Translations under genes and position numbers: made by a program | Source: Larus michahellis | Lineage: Eukaryota > Chordata > Aves > Charadriiformes > Laridae | NCBI RefSeq assembly: GCF_964199755.1 | Contig: NC_133901.1 | Location: 50,813,324-50,877,323 of the forward strand | Reading direction: 5' to 3' | Length of the DNA: 64,000 bases | Part shown: one piece after another, positions 26,401 through 61,828 of the stretch | Layout: each line of letters starts with the position of its first letter | Numbering within the stretch: position 1 is the stretch's first letter | The notes under the pieces: model-generated | Database searches by the model: none | Seen by the model: only the letters and a program-made list of their open reading frames with translations | Told to the model about the DNA's origin: nothing

Positions 26401-29400
26401 GCTGGGTTTCAGCGAGCAGTTCATAGCTTTTAATCTCTGAAACTTCACTCCGCTTGGCGTTCTTGATCTGACATCTGGACTTGTGCAGTTCAGGGATATA
26501 GACTTTAAGATAAAAAAGCCAATTAACTTAGGTGGGAGCCAAATCGTATTCTCTTTTCCTCTTGAATAAAATAAAATAAACAAATAAATAGGAAAAGAAT
26601 TCCAAGAATGACTTTTCCTTAGGCCAGTTGAGACTTTGTCTTTTGCATTTCTAGCTTGGCAGTGGTACATTCAATTTCATCCAACAAAAGCCTGATGCTG
26701 AGATATTTGCCTCAATGGAAAACAGATCAGCCAAGTACTGGTAGGTCTGAGGGATCTGTCAGGAAAGAGCAAAATGAAGGAAATAAGGAAACAATAGTAA
26801 GAAAGAAACCAGGATCTTGGAGTCTTTAGTAGGTTGTTAAAATACCTACCTGAAAGCATCTTTTAAATATTGAGTGTTTGCAACTTGCCCTTCAGGGTTC
26901 AGCTCCTGCATGGAAGGGACTGGAGTAGCCGGGACTTCTCACACATCCAAGGTCCTCCCCTGTGCTTAGTAGTGCTGAAGAAGATAAGAAGCAAAAGCCT
27001 CTCTATTTTATCTTTCTTTGAAGATTTGCAGCATTTTTGGGATTCTCTGGCACAAGGTTTGCCTGCCCGATCACAGGCCAGGATAGGCTTTGGCATTGCT
27101 CCACCATGAGCTGATAATCACCCATGCGGAGCAGGGCCGGGAGGTTACGCAGCCCCAAAGGAATGTCTGTCCCCGAGGAGACAGTGCCCCTGCCTGCCGT
27201 GCCATGCTGCTCGGCCAGGCTCAAACACCGCTGCTGCTGAGTCAGATCATGTCCGTGGTGATAAATAGCACATTGGTTGGGTGCTTCTCCCAGCCTGCCT
27301 TCAGGCGATGGATTGTGAGTTGCAGCAGGGAGCCTAGCTATCTCCCCAGCTGGGACGCGTCCCTCGGGGCATCGCTGACTGTATCGGCTGTGCTGACTTA
27401 CACCAGCTGAGAGCCTGGCCCTGGACACGGAGTCTGGACACTGGCGTGTGGAAGCACCACGGCTGGTCTTTGTTTAGACCTGACCCTGCACTCGTAGGTG
27501 GAGGGTGTTTCAGAGGGCAGAACAAGTTATGTTTCCTGTGAATATTTGATTAAGCTGATTCCTTCAGAGAGATTTAAAAACATGCTGTCAATGTTGTTGT
27601 TAGGAGCAAAGTGCTGTTTGAGGCAGAGGGAGTGAGCAGAGGTGATAGGGAAGCGCCTGAAAATGCAGTTGCTGCTGCTTCCTTCCTAGCAAGGGTCACT
27701 TGCAGTAACTGGCAGAGGCCAGGTGCTTCCTGCTGTGTTTGGAGGGTGCATGGGCTGCAGCCCCCAGTAGGGAACTTGCACCTCTGGACCAGCATCTCTG
27801 CACAGAGCTGGGTACAAACCCCTGAGCTGAAATCTGCCCCAGAGGCAAAACAGCACAAAGTCACCTGCCCCAGGGCTGAGCAGTGGTGACAGGGAGGTGC
27901 AATGGGCAGTTCCCCGCTTTTTCCTTCAGCTCTTTGGTCAGTGATGCTGCCCTGGGCTGTGACGTGTCCCTGACATTGCTGGTCACCAGGGTGTGTCTTT
28001 CAAGGGGTTTTTCTCCCGTTACACCAGGAACAACCATTGCAGTGTGCTCTTGGCCTGACACTAGTCAGAAGGGTTTTATCAGTGTCCCTCCCAGTCTGAG
28101 GTCCCCATTGACCCCCTCTGCTTCTGGTGAAACACCGTGGGAGTCTCTGCAGCCCTCCCTCCCCTGTTGCCTGGAGTTGAACCTCTCACAAAAGTCATAT
28201 AGAAAAGACTCGTCACATCAATGGAGTAATTTTGTAAGAGGCTCCTTTTTCACTGCAGATATTTAAATGCTTGCCTCGTATCCCGCATCTAGGATCCACT
28301 GCTGTTGTAGGCATCCAGGTCAGCAGGTGTCTCCTGTGAAGGACCTGCAGGACATCCCTGCCCCAGAGAAGTTACACTAGGGAGAAATCTGGAGCATGCT
28401 ATGCAGCAGCAGAGTGCAAGGTTATCCCCCAATGTCCCAGAGCCCTGCAAGAACAAAGCATTGGTTAACCAAACCTTCCAGGAATCTTGGGGGAGCCAGC
28501 CCAAGATTCTGGACAGCAGACAGCAGACTGGAAAAGGGACTTTGACAGTCATCTCTAGTCTGCCAGGAGACCCACCTCCTCTTTCTGAGACCAGATCTGG
28601 CAATGAGCTTGACCCTGCGTGTGTGATCAGGACATGGCAGGCAGACTCTGGTGCTGCCAAGGCTGGGGCTGGGGCTTCGCTTTGCTTTGTGCGTCTGTGC
28701 ATGCAAGACACATCAGCTGAAATCTATGGCCTTTTAAGATGAGAAGAGACTTTCATCTGACTGCCCACAATCTCAGGCCCTCAAATTTCCAAGGCTGGGT
28801 TCAGCTGTGTGCCTTCTCTCCCTCCTTCCCACACACCCCTAAATCCCTGCCCACTTTCCGTGCATGAATCCCTGCCTCAGAGCTGGGGTTAAAGAACATC
28901 ACCCCTCCCTAGCAGAGCATCTGCTTGGGAGGAAAAGCCGAGAGCCACGCATCTCACATGCTCTGAAGCACTCTCCTTCCACCCCCCAGGAGACCCTACC
29001 AAACCATCGGGATTTAGGAGCGTCAAAGCCCCCACCACAAAGGTGGCCTCATCGATTGGGAATGCCCAGAAGCTGCCCATGTGCGAGAAGTGTGGATCTG
29101 GTATTGTGTAAGTAAGCCCGTCCCTGGGGTTGCAGGCCATGGATGAGTATCCCGTGCCTGCCTGAGGTGCTGAGGCGCTGCACCCAAAACCCTTCACTTA
29201 CCCACATCCAGTGCATCCAGGAGCTGTCTCAGGGCACGTTTATTCTCACCAGCTTTGATAGCGCTAATGTTGCAGTTCCCCTCCATGAGGCAGGAGTTGC
29301 ATTTCCCTCTACAAATCGGTATCAATGGAAACAAAATTTAAGTCCTTATGAGACAAACCTTGAGACAGTTGTTGCCACAGTGTTTTGTTTCCTACCTGTA

Positions 29401-30978
29401 CCCAGAAACCAAATAACCTTTCCATTCAGGGCCTGCGTATTTGATGCTTTTCATGTCTTGGTGCTCCTAGCCTTGGAGTGGGGACCTGCCCTGCTGGTCA
29501 GAAGCAATGTGGACAGGAAGAGCTGTGTTCTGCCCCCAGCTCTGCTGTAGGACCACACACTTCCACTGTGTCTATGCAGATATAATTTTTGTTATCTTTA
29601 TGTGTGTATGTCCGACTTCCAGCACAGCAGGGGCACGGGTTCAATACAGAGCTGTTGACCATAAGCGTGACGGCACAGGCACCCAACCCCTATATTTGAT
29701 TCACCATTCCGTTTCTTGACCACAGAGTCTTCTGCCCTTATTTTCTCCTTAGTGTTCATTTCTTTACAACCCCCTTAGCTTAACAGTTGGCTCCAGAGCC
29801 CGTCTGCATTATCATGCAAGAATTCAGATTTCGCTCATGCTGCCCGCCACAAGCTATCAGATTGTTGCTGACACTACACTGTCATTGGCATGTCACTGTC
29901 CTGGCGTGCTTGGAGCACTAAGGCCCAGCAGAGTCATTACAGAGGCAATCCATACCCCGTAAAATATGAATCAGAGACAAACCCTACAATTATTCTACCA
30001 GCTGGGTAGATCTGGAGAGAAAGCATAAGGCTATGAATAGCACTAAAAACTAATGCGTTACAGAAAATATAGATGGCTGCTGGAACAAAATGATACGCCT
30101 GGCAAATTGTTTTGTTGCTACTGGTGGTAGTTAACGAGTTGCTATGTAGTTTTCCTCATGATCTGCTGGGTTAAGCTGTGAAATTTTCCAGTAAGAGCTG
30201 GCCCACATTCGGCTGGATCCATTCACTGCAGCTCCCGAGCAGCAGCATCTGAGATCAGAACCAGGATCTGGTCTCTGTGCCTCTCCCACACGTACCTGGC
30301 ATGTCAGGCGCTAGCAAAAGGGCAGTGGCTGTGCAGCCTGCATCCCCCTCCCTTGGTGGCAGGCAGTCATTTCTGGATTTGTTCTGCAATCGGGTTGGTT
30401 TGGATCTGGGTTTTGCTCCCCCAGATGGCGGAGGTGATGCTGGCCATTTGAAAGCTGTTGTGCTGTCTCCAGCCGTCAGCTAAAGATGCCATCACGGTGA
30501 TTTTTGCCACCACAAGTGACAGGCCTGTCCCTGTGAAACTCAGGCAGGCCAGTGCTAGGGAACACTTTCCAGAGGAGGGTGTGGTGCCTCCCACGCCAGC
30601 ACAATTTGGGCTCTAAAGTGCTGTTAACATCTGCCTGACCAGAGATAGAGCCTATACTTTGACTTCTCAGGAGCAGGAGAAAATTGTCCACCTTCGGCAG
30701 TGGTGTGGGTCTGGGCTGGGTGGGAGGTGGCTGGGGAGGAGGGAGGCAGTGGTGGGCACCTGGTGCTGAGGGGTGCCGGTTCCTTCCCCAGAGGGGTGTT
30801 TGTGAAGATCCGGGACAAGCAGCGTCACCCCGAGTGCTATGTGTGCAGTGACTGCGGCACCAACCTCAAGCAAAAAGGACACTTCTTCGTGGAAGACCAA
30901 ATCTACTGTGAGAAGCACGCGCGGGAGCGGGTGGTCCCCCCAGAGGGCTACGAGGTGGTCACTGTCTTCCCAAAGTAA
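8405..30978 (+). CDS. PDLIM1: PDLIM1, PDZ and LIM domain protein 1, 3' part (exon 3 to stop); 5' end outside window
   Basis: PDLIM1 is a cytoplasmic adaptor of actin stress fibres and Z-lines: its PDZ domain binds alpha-actinin and its LIM domain binds kinases and other partners (family knowledge). Joining 8405-8489, 19117-19307, 25765-25913, 28990-29107 and 30792-30978 gives one open frame of 242 residues after a split arginine codon, with consistent splice phases and GT/AG ends throughout. Human PDLIM1 has 246 residues after the same arginine. The frame carries the WSPLV segment after the PDZ domain, the ZM-type segment with [10 protein letters not shown], the SEVYKMLQ linker and one LIM domain ending in VVTVFPK. 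The PDZ exons were not found before 8405, so they should lie left of the window. A further in-frame cassette at 21655-21960 would add 102 residues. Identity is near certain; use of the cassette is inferred. Confidence 0.96.
8904..8938 (+). repeat. Poly(T) with (TTG)n
   Basis: T-run followed by five GTT units and another T-run. Confidence 0.85.
12580..12608 (+). repeat. G/T-rich simple repeat (GTTTT)n
   Basis: TTGGTTTTTGTTTTGTTTTG followed by a T-run. Confidence 0.8.
19117..19307 (+). CDS. PDLIM1: PDLIM1 exon 4 (ZM-type motif)
   Basis: 191 bases beginning [18 protein letters not shown] and containing [19 protein letters not shown], the ZASP-like motif region that helps target ALP/enigma-family proteins to alpha-actinin. 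The acceptor has a good pyrimidine tract ending in GCATGCAG, and the donor is GTAAGT. Entry phase is 0 and exit phase is 2, so skipping this exon would break the frame; it should be constitutive. Confidence 0.95.
19308..21654. other. PDLIM1 intron between exon 4 and the cassette exon
   Basis: 2.3 kb with no recognised coding sequence. Its right end holds the AG-free acceptor region described separately. Confidence 0.65.
21524..21654 (+). promoter_or_regulatory. Long AG-free acceptor region with pyrimidine tract before the PDLIM1 cassette exon
   Basis: Between the AG at 21522-21523 and the acceptor AG at 21653-21654 there is no AG dinucleotide. A dense C/T tract with CUUCUUU/UUCUUCCUCU-type motifs fills 21539-21576, more than 75 bases before the exon, with branch-point-like TTAAT just before it. 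Distant branch points with polypyrimidine-tract-protein sites are known in tissue-regulated exons such as tropomyosin. The regulatory role is inference. Confidence 0.6.
21655..21960 (+). CDS. PDLIM1: PDLIM1 additional cassette exon encoding a PDLIM3/ALP-like segment
   Basis: 306 bases (102 codons) open throughout, entering and leaving in phase 2, so it can be included or skipped without changing the frame. The first third is Ser/Pro/Thr-rich. The second part reads [14 protein letters not shown], then [18 protein letters not shown], then [18 protein letters not shown]. As I recall the family, this aligns closely with the striated-muscle exon of PDLIM3/ALP (LKVAAKLAPNIP, HAQFNTPMQLYS, NIMETLQGQVS). 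The standard 329-residue human PDLIM1 lacks it. The acceptor CCCGTAG lies at the end of a 129-base stretch without any AG; the donor CAG/GTAACC is fairly weak. These are typical of a regulated exon. An internal AG at 21714-21715 gives the wrong phase. Expression is not shown by sequence alone. Confidence 0.82.
21961..25764. other. PDLIM1 intron between the cassette exon and exon 5
   Basis: 3.8 kb. Holds a short direct repeat (about 20 bases, period 27) at 23468-23514 and an old CR1 fragment in reverse orientation at about 24.59-24.91 kb. No further exon was recognised. Confidence 0.6.
24588..24910 (-). mobile_element. Old CR1 LINE fragment, reverse orientation
   Basis: Starts with a CACAGAATAC-like remnant of the CR1 tail and follows the reverse-complement CR1 pattern: TTTAGTCCATCTCCTAGCCC, GTATTTGACCAGACTCTTTT, TATGGAGGTTGCTCACCTGT, GAAAGCTTTTCCCAATGGAT. 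It is much more diverged than the copy at 6.5 kb, so probably much older. The ends are approximate. Confidence 0.65.
25765..25913 (+). CDS. PDLIM1: PDLIM1 exon 5 (linker before the LIM domain)
   Basis: 149 bases, entry phase 2 and exit phase 1. Encodes [20 protein letters not shown] and then [19 protein letters not shown], matching the human linker [16 protein letters not shown] almost residue for residue. Acceptor CCTTCCTCAG, donor GTAAGC. The split first codon works with either the end of exon 4 (Pro) or the end of the cassette (Ser). Confidence 0.95.
25914..28989. other. PDLIM1 intron between exons 5 and 6
   Basis: 3.1 kb without recognised coding sequence. Contains an AT-rich (AAATA)n stretch at 26565-26590. 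Confidence 0.6.
26565..26590 (+). repeat. (AAATA)n simple repeat
   Basis: AATAAAATAAAATAAA then CAAATAAATA. Confidence 0.85.
28990..29107 (+). CDS. PDLIM1: PDLIM1 exon 6 (first part of LIM domain)
   Basis: 118 bases encoding [15 protein letters not shown], then [20 protein letters not shown] and GIV. It supplies the first two zinc-binding cysteines of the LIM domain (C-E-K-C). Acceptor CCCCCCAG, donor GTAAGT; exit phase 2. Confidence 0.95.
29108..30791. other. PDLIM1 last intron, splitting the LIM domain
   Basis: 1.7 kb; nothing else seen. Confidence 0.6.
30792..30978 (+). CDS. PDLIM1: PDLIM1 last coding exon (rest of LIM domain and stop)
   Basis: 187 bases encoding [20 protein letters not shown] and [12 protein letters not shown], then [10 protein letters not shown] and [11 protein letters not shown], ending in TAA at 30976-30978. 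It contributes the remaining LIM zinc ligands: H-x2-C, C-x2-C and C-x2-H. Acceptor TTCCTTCCCCAG. Confidence 0.97.
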
Positions 30979-31345
30979 ACCGCGCTGCTCACAAAACCAG
31001 TGTGGATGGTTTCTCCTCTGCTGCTTTTCCTTGGAAAGCATTGTCCCTGCCCCCCCGCTGAATCTTGTTTGCAATAAGGAATGCTAGGCATGGCTTTGGG
31101 TTTCCCTGCCATTATTAATCCTCCATCTGTTCACATGAGATGTCACTAATTGTTCAACATTCTTTTCGTCTCCTCTTTCACTGTTTGGTGTTGGTTTTTT
31201 TTTTTTAACACACAGAGTTGTTATTTTTTTCCTCCTTTGTGCTCAATCGCACAGGAAAATCAGAGGCCAAAGTCAGATTATGACTCTTCTGTCTCCCAGT
31301 TATTTGCCTTCTGTTTGCATTCAATAAACAGGGTGAATCCACAAG
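30979..31345 (+). other. PDLIM1: PDLIM1 3' UTR with proximal poly(A) signal
   Basis: AATAAA at 31323-31328 lies about 345 bases after the stop and is followed by a T/G-rich stretch (TCTGTGTCTGCTTTC), a plausible cleavage context. The cleavage point near 31345 is an estimate. A second AATAAA at 32196-32201, about 1.2 kb after the stop, could serve a longer transcript. Confidence 0.6.
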
Positions 31346-32195
31346 GCATCTGTGTCTGCTTTCTCCTGGTATCCCTCTGCACTGGACCGGGGTTCCCAGG
31401 GCAGCAGAAGAGGTGCCCAGTGCACGGCTGCGTTTATGCTGGAGAACAGCGGGAGGGAATTACAAAGTTGAGTCATCCTGGCCTCGCAGACTGCCCAGCT
31501 GCTGTTAGCAGCTGCCTGCTGGCACCCAAGGGCCAGGTGGGCACGGCCAAGCCATAGACCATAGCTGGCACTGGTGGCCTGTCCCTGATGCACGGCAGCC
31601 AAGAGCTGCCTCCCGTGTCCAGCGCTGCTGCATGATGATGGGACTGGGCACTTCAGTGCTTCCCGTTACATCCCCCAGGTGCCACTCCCGTCCCCACATT
31701 CACAAACAGCTCTACGAAAAAGCATCCACTTGATGCTTGCTGGAAACCAGGGAGTCCTGGAGCAAAGAGGTGAAGGTTTGTGTGGCCATAGTCCTTGTCC
31801 CTTCTGTCCCTGTCCATTCCATGCCGGCTCCTCTCCCCCTGGCACCACAGGCTCGGGGCTGGGTGCAGGCTGGTGAGGGCGGGTCTCGCCACCACGAACC
31901 CCCTTGTCCAACCCAGGGCAGACCCCAGGGCCACGGTTGTTTCTGTCTGCAGACAGTTGGGACAGTCCCCTGTGCGAGGCCTTATGTGGCTGCCAGAGGC
32001 ATGGCCCTGCTCCCGGTGCCACCAGACACGCACAGCTGCTGGAGGGCACCTTTGGGGCTGATGTGGGGAGGGGGACACGTGCCCCATGGGCACGAGGAGG
32101 AGGGGCCAGTGGTGCTGGAGCAGCAGCGGTCTGCAGTGAAGTTATTTCTCTGCTTATCCCTCCGAATGAGATGCTGGCTGTTCTTTTGGTATAAA

Positions 32196-32201
32196 AATAA
32201 A
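32196..32201 (+). terminator. Possible distal poly(A) signal for PDLIM1
   Basis: AATAAA followed by TGGTTTCTAAG and a T-rich stretch. No other + strand gene explains it. It may be unused. Confidence 0.25.
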
Positions 32202-32453
32202 TGGTTTCTAAGACGTAGTGTCATCTTTGCTTTAAAACAAATTGCTGGAGGTTGAAAACAGCAGGGTTTATAGCTGCGTACAGGACCTCGCTGGCAGGCA
32301 CAGGGCACCTCCACCCAGCTTGCTCCTGCAACAGCTACAGCCAGATTGATGTGCCTGTCCTGCAGACCTGCCCATCTTCAGCAATGCTTTACTGCTGTGC
32401 CCTCTTGTTTCCTCGCCTTCACCGTGAATCACACCACAGGACAGCTGCCTTGC

Positions 32454-32474
32454 AAAAAAAAAAAAAAAAAAAAA
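32454..32474 (+). repeat. Poly(A) run of 21
   Basis: An A-run followed by CCAAACAACAAACCCC. There is no processed gene body before it, so a retroposed origin cannot be shown. Confidence 0.85.
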
Positions 32475-35400
32475 CCAAACAACAAACCCCAAACCAAAAC
32501 AAAAGACAACCTAAACCCCAGTCCTCATCTGCGGTAAAGCTGACCTGTCACTAAGATTATAAGCCTCCCCCTGTCCAGATCAACTGTACAGCCTTTTGTA
32601 CAGCTGGGGAGGGTTCTTAGCTGATTCTCCAACCCAGCTAAATTTAGTTCATCCCCTCAGGCTCCTTCTATGGGCAGTGGCAAGCAAGCAAGGATGGCAT
32701 AGCTCAACCTGCTAACTCCTCTCCGGCTTGTCCCTAGAAAAAGCCTGGCTTCTCCATGATGCCAGCACATGCCTGTACAACTCCAGATACCAACACAAGC
32801 AGCTTTATTTTTCAAGGTGACGGTGGGGATTTTTGGCCTGCTGGGGCAAGATCTCCCCTCACTGCTGCTAATGGGGGTTAACTCTCTTCCCTCCACAGCA
32901 CACTTCCCCGGGGAAAGGCTGTCCGTGCTGCAGCACGGGCCCATGCGGGCAGACTGGAGCAGACAAAAAGCCAGCGCAGAAGAGAGCACAGACCCGAAGG
33001 ACTAAACATGTAAGGCGGAGATGGCTCTGGCTGCACCCCAGATCAGTGCTCAGGCACTGCACCGCACACTCCTTGCTGCCCACTTCCTTGGCTCCTGGCC
33101 GCTGCTTGCTTCGCAGGAAGAAAATGCTGTCCCCTGGGGCTATCTGGTGCAGTGCAGCCCCATGCCAACACATGGGCTGAGCCCTCCAGTCACCAAATGT
33201 TATGCTGTACAAATATTTGTCAGCAAAACGCGGCTGATTCCGGATAACCTCACGAGTTTGCTCCAAGTGAGGACGGAAGAGCCTGAACCATGCCTGGCGT
33301 TAGCCCTGCCCTCCCCACCCCAGCCCCACGCTGCGAACAGAGGACAAGCCCAGCTTTGTCCATCACCCCATGCTTTATCGCCCTGGCCGGGCTCCTGCGG
33401 CAAAGGCTGGCAGCACTGCTGGGAAAACACTGATTGTGCAGGGCTTGACGCAGGAGTCGGGAACTACAAAAGGTTTGTGGGGTGGCTCTGGAGGTGGGGG
33501 TTCCTAGTGCAGATACCAGTGTTGATCCAATTTATTACTATGGGAATAGGCAAGCCAAGGCAATTCACATTCATTTCTCGAGGATGACTTCGATAGCTCT
33601 CTGCTGTAGCTTGCTAAAAAAAAAAAAAAAAGTAATTTATTCATTTTTTTATGATGCAGGACAAAATATTTGGCAAGTGCAGTGTTGACTGCAGTCTGAC
33701 TTTCCCAATTCCTCTGAAGTTTACAAGTTGGGATCTGGAGGTTGTCAACAATAACAAAATAGGTTAAATCAGGTCATGTCTGCAACCACACTGAGCCACC
33801 TGCTCCAGAAGTTAACAATAATGTAAGATAATACATAAAAGGTTCCCATGTGAAGTGTCAGGCAGTTCGTAAGTGAGCTAGCATCCTGCCAAAGAGGGAC
33901 TGTCTCACATAGGTGCTCAGCAGAGCACAAAGCACAATCTGTCCTTTTTAACACGGCTTACTTGGGTTTCTGGTTGTGGCTTCTCCCTGCCACCGCCACA
34001 TCTCCCACTTCTTGTGCAGCAGATGACAGCTGGGCGCTGCGGGAGCCCCCTCCACATAGCACAGGGTGGAAAGCCACGAGCACAGTATGAGCCATGGGCC
34101 ATGGCAGGCTGGAGAACAGGGCATGCGTAGGACAGAGCAGCACATCTTCCTTCTGTGCTGAGAACACAAATCACTATTCTTTAAAACTGTTTATGCAGTT
34201 AAAAAGACCCCACTGCTGGCAGTGACTCGACAGAGATGGCCCTCAGGAGATAAAGCAGATAGATAGAAAAGGGTTAAAAAAACCCAACAAATCAAAACAA
34301 AAACACAAATGAACTAACAGCATCATCAACACAGACTTCTCATTGTCTCCTCTTCACACCCCACACCATCACCACCAGCCTCCCCCCAGCAAAGCTGCCA
34401 GTTGCTCCAGCTTGCACATTTGTGCTTCATTTGCTAATGGCAACCCTGTGAGCCCAGACTGTTGTCAACATGGGGTCTTGGCAGCCCAAACATCATCTTT
34501 GCTGGAGGTAAGTAAAAATACCTGAATGATGGTATCTGCAGAGTGCATTCCAGTGCTGGTGAAGTGCCATTAAATAGATTCCAACACACAAGATAAGTTT
34601 ACCACACGTTTTCTTGTCATCACCTGTAAAAACTATCAGCAGCCTCTCCCCAGCCTTCTCTGGCTGAGACTATGAGCTGCTTACCAGATTTAGGAAAAAA
34701 AAAACAACCAAGCAAAAACCAAAACCTGTGAAGACACACAGTAGCAACACACAAGCAAGCTGAGACCCCATTGCTCTGTCCATGCACTTGGCCTCAACAA
34801 CTCGAATAACCACACACCCCCAACAAAAGGAACACCAGCCGAGTATATCTGGGTGCAGCATGGGACGATGAACACTGCTTCCAAGTCACCAGGACAAATC
34901 TATGCTTTAAGAATTTGTCCTCTACCCACTGAAATTATTTTGCTCTAAAGGACAATATCAAGGGGACGTTATTGCACCCAGAACAATTTGTTAGCCCCAG
35001 CCATGCCCCCACCCCAAGCATTCTCATTGTCATTCCTGCATTTACTTGTGCATCTCCCCCATCTGTAGAAAAGCAGGCTGCTGCTTTCTGAAACACCAGC
35101 ACCCCTCGCAGCATGGCCCAGGCATCGCCTGTAGGCATTAAGCGCACAAATGCTGGACTGCCCCTGCATAGCTTAGGTGGTTAGCAAGTGGGAACATTAT
35201 ACTCTTAACTGCAGGAGTACAAAACGCGAGGTCATGCCATGTGCTCGCTTTGATCAGCAACATTCACAGTACTTTGGGAGCCAAAAAAAGGGGGATGGAG
35301 AGATGGACTTCTCTACAGCAGCAAGCAAAAAGTGAGCATTGCTTTTGCTTTTTGAAGGTTGGCTAGAAAAGCAGCCACAGCTCTGCAAAGACCCTCTCTA

Positions 35401-36465
35401 AATAACACATCAAGCTCCACACATCGCTTAACAGTGACTACTCATTTCACCAATGGTACCATTAGCATTAATCTAGTTTATGCAATTTTAGGAAGGCAGC
35501 AATTATTATTGAATCCTAGCTGTGCTGGCTATGGGGTAGAAACTCCTGTTCATTTTTATTTTCCACCATATTGCCCTCCAGTGACAATCGGGTAGCTGTG
35601 CAGGTGGAGCAGGGTAAATCAGTCTTCGTAAGTTAGGTAAGCCTGTGTGGAAGCAGTTATGTCAGTTATTATTAAAACTTTTACAATTACTCCATTTAGA
35701 TACATCATACACTCTTAAATTTGTATAGGTCTTCACTAGCATAGAACAATGCCTAAAGGAGACTAGCAGGGTAGCTCAGCAAATGTAAGTAACATGGAGA
35801 CAGCACATGTTGGACTTTGCATTATTCAGGCTAATAAGTAACTGAGCAGAAAACTTCAAAACTTGTGTCTTCAGCAATTAGAAGCAAGACAGGGCTTTCA
35901 ACAGGCAAAGGTCAAAGCCAGCCCACTCATTAACAGATTTATTTGTTCCCTTATAGAGGGTAAGGATAAACATCTCTCACCAATATAAAATAACCTTCTC
36001 TAAATCAGGCTAACAGATTACTCTCTATGGAGAGTAAAATGATCATAAACTGACTGGAAACAAGTTTCCAAAGTCTGATAGATTAGGTAGTATTTTATTT
36101 TATTCCATGTTACCTATGCCTCAGCAGCTCCAGCTGCAATTAATTCCGTGACTGCAACTTCCAATTACACCTAGATGACATTTTCACAAACCAGAATTGA
36201 AAATCTAAAAGCCGCCTGATGCCCAAGTTGGAAACCGTTGCTTACGGCTGGCTCTTGGGCGCTACACACACACCATCCTTCACCTCTCTTTTCTGCCGCT
36301 CTGTAGTCTCAAACCCTCCCTTCCCAGCAAGTGCTCCTCACTTGCCCACACGCCCCCAGAGACATTCTGCACTTCCACCTTCCAGCACCCTTAGCTCTCT
36401 CCACGTGCTTTAAACGGGCACCTTCACTGTGCAAGCTGACAACCCAGACTAATGTCTGCACCAGG

Positions 36466-36600
36466 AAAAAAAAACAAAAACAAAAACATTTTTTTGGGCT
36501 CATTCAAGCTGCCTGGTTTTTGTTGGGATGGGTTTTTTTTGTTTGTTTGTTTTGACAGCTTTTGTTTTTTGGGGATTTTGGTGTTTGGTTTTTTTTTCCC
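36466..36600. repeat. A-rich tract followed by T-rich tract (imperfect inverted repeat)
   Basis: A-rich 36466-36487 (AAAAACAAAAAC units) faces T-rich 36533-36555 (GTTTGTTTG units) and 36560-36597. It lies just beyond the proposed HELLS poly(A) signal, so a longer HELLS transcript could form a hairpin here. Confidence 0.7.
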
Positions 36601-36725
36601 CAAATGTGTGAGATGGGCTAATGTGCTAAATGAGTATGGAAAGAGTAAATTAACAGACACAACACAAGCTCTGCTTATTTAAGAAGTTATGCTAAAAACT
36701 CTACGCCTTTAGGACAAACCAGGTA

Positions 36726-37155
36726 TTTATTTAATCAAAATAATTTTGCTGAAGTTAAAAACAGAAGCTACACAAGTGGCTGTTACAAAGGCTCACGTTC
36801 TCTCCCTTCCAAATAAAACCATAATTGACACTATATGAAAAAAAGTGTTTTAGGACTTCCACAGGAAGATTATTTTTTTTAAACACAAATTTTCCATTTT
36901 TAACCACTGATCAAAAGAGCTAGCTGCAAATGCTCATTTTCTTAATTTTTTATGGGACCCTACCAAAGCAATAACATGAAACTATCACCTGCATTATACT
37001 GTAGCACATGTTAAAATTCACCACAAGAACACGAGGGATTTGTACAAGGCCTTAACAAAGTCAGCATAAAGGACCGGTACGTCTAAGTGACATCTCTGGA
37101 AGATCTGATGTCAGTCTTATTTTTGTCCTGTAAGACTACAGGCCATACCTGCACA
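36726..37155 (-). other. HELLS: HELLS 3' UTR with likely poly(A) signal
   Basis: The first AATAAA on the - strand after the stop is at 36726-36731, about 425 bases downstream, followed by a G/T-rich stretch (GGTTTGTCC lies just before it in transcript order and T-rich sequence lies after it). Further - strand AATAAA copies occur near 36.09, 35.94 and 35.56 kb, so longer transcripts are possible. Confidence 0.55.
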
Positions 37156-61726
<24,571 letters not shown>

Positions 61727-61771
61727 GGCCGCGCGCCGGGGCCGTTGTGGGCGCGAGGCGGTCCCGCGCGC

Positions 61772-61780
61772 CCCGCCAAA
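61772..61780 (-). promoter_or_regulatory. Putative E2F site
   Basis: TTTGGCGGG on the HELLS sense strand, about 50 bases before the ATG. HELLS is a known E2F target in mammals; binding here is inferred from the motif. Confidence 0.55.
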
Positions 61781-61828
61781 CTCCTGCGCGCGCTGCCCGA
61801 CCCGCGCGCTGCCCGCTCGCCTACCCGC

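Larger units (their letters stand above)
31346..36725. other. Intergenic gap between the convergent PDLIM1 and HELLS genes
   Basis: About 5.4 kb between the proposed poly(A) signals of the two genes. It contains A-tracts at 32454-32474 and near 33616-33631 and A/T-rich tracts at 36466-36600. No cytochrome P450 or acyl-CoA synthetase coding sequence or remnant was recognised, although such genes lie here in mammals. Confidence 0.6.

Noticed and set aside
32454..32474. Poly(A) run as the tail of a processed pseudogene
   Set aside because: No gene-like body or target-site duplication was recognised on its 5' side.
33021..33587. 188-codon open frame on the + strand between the genes
   Set aside because: No recognisable domain, no splice or promoter context, and no similarity to P450 or acyl-CoA synthetase proteins.
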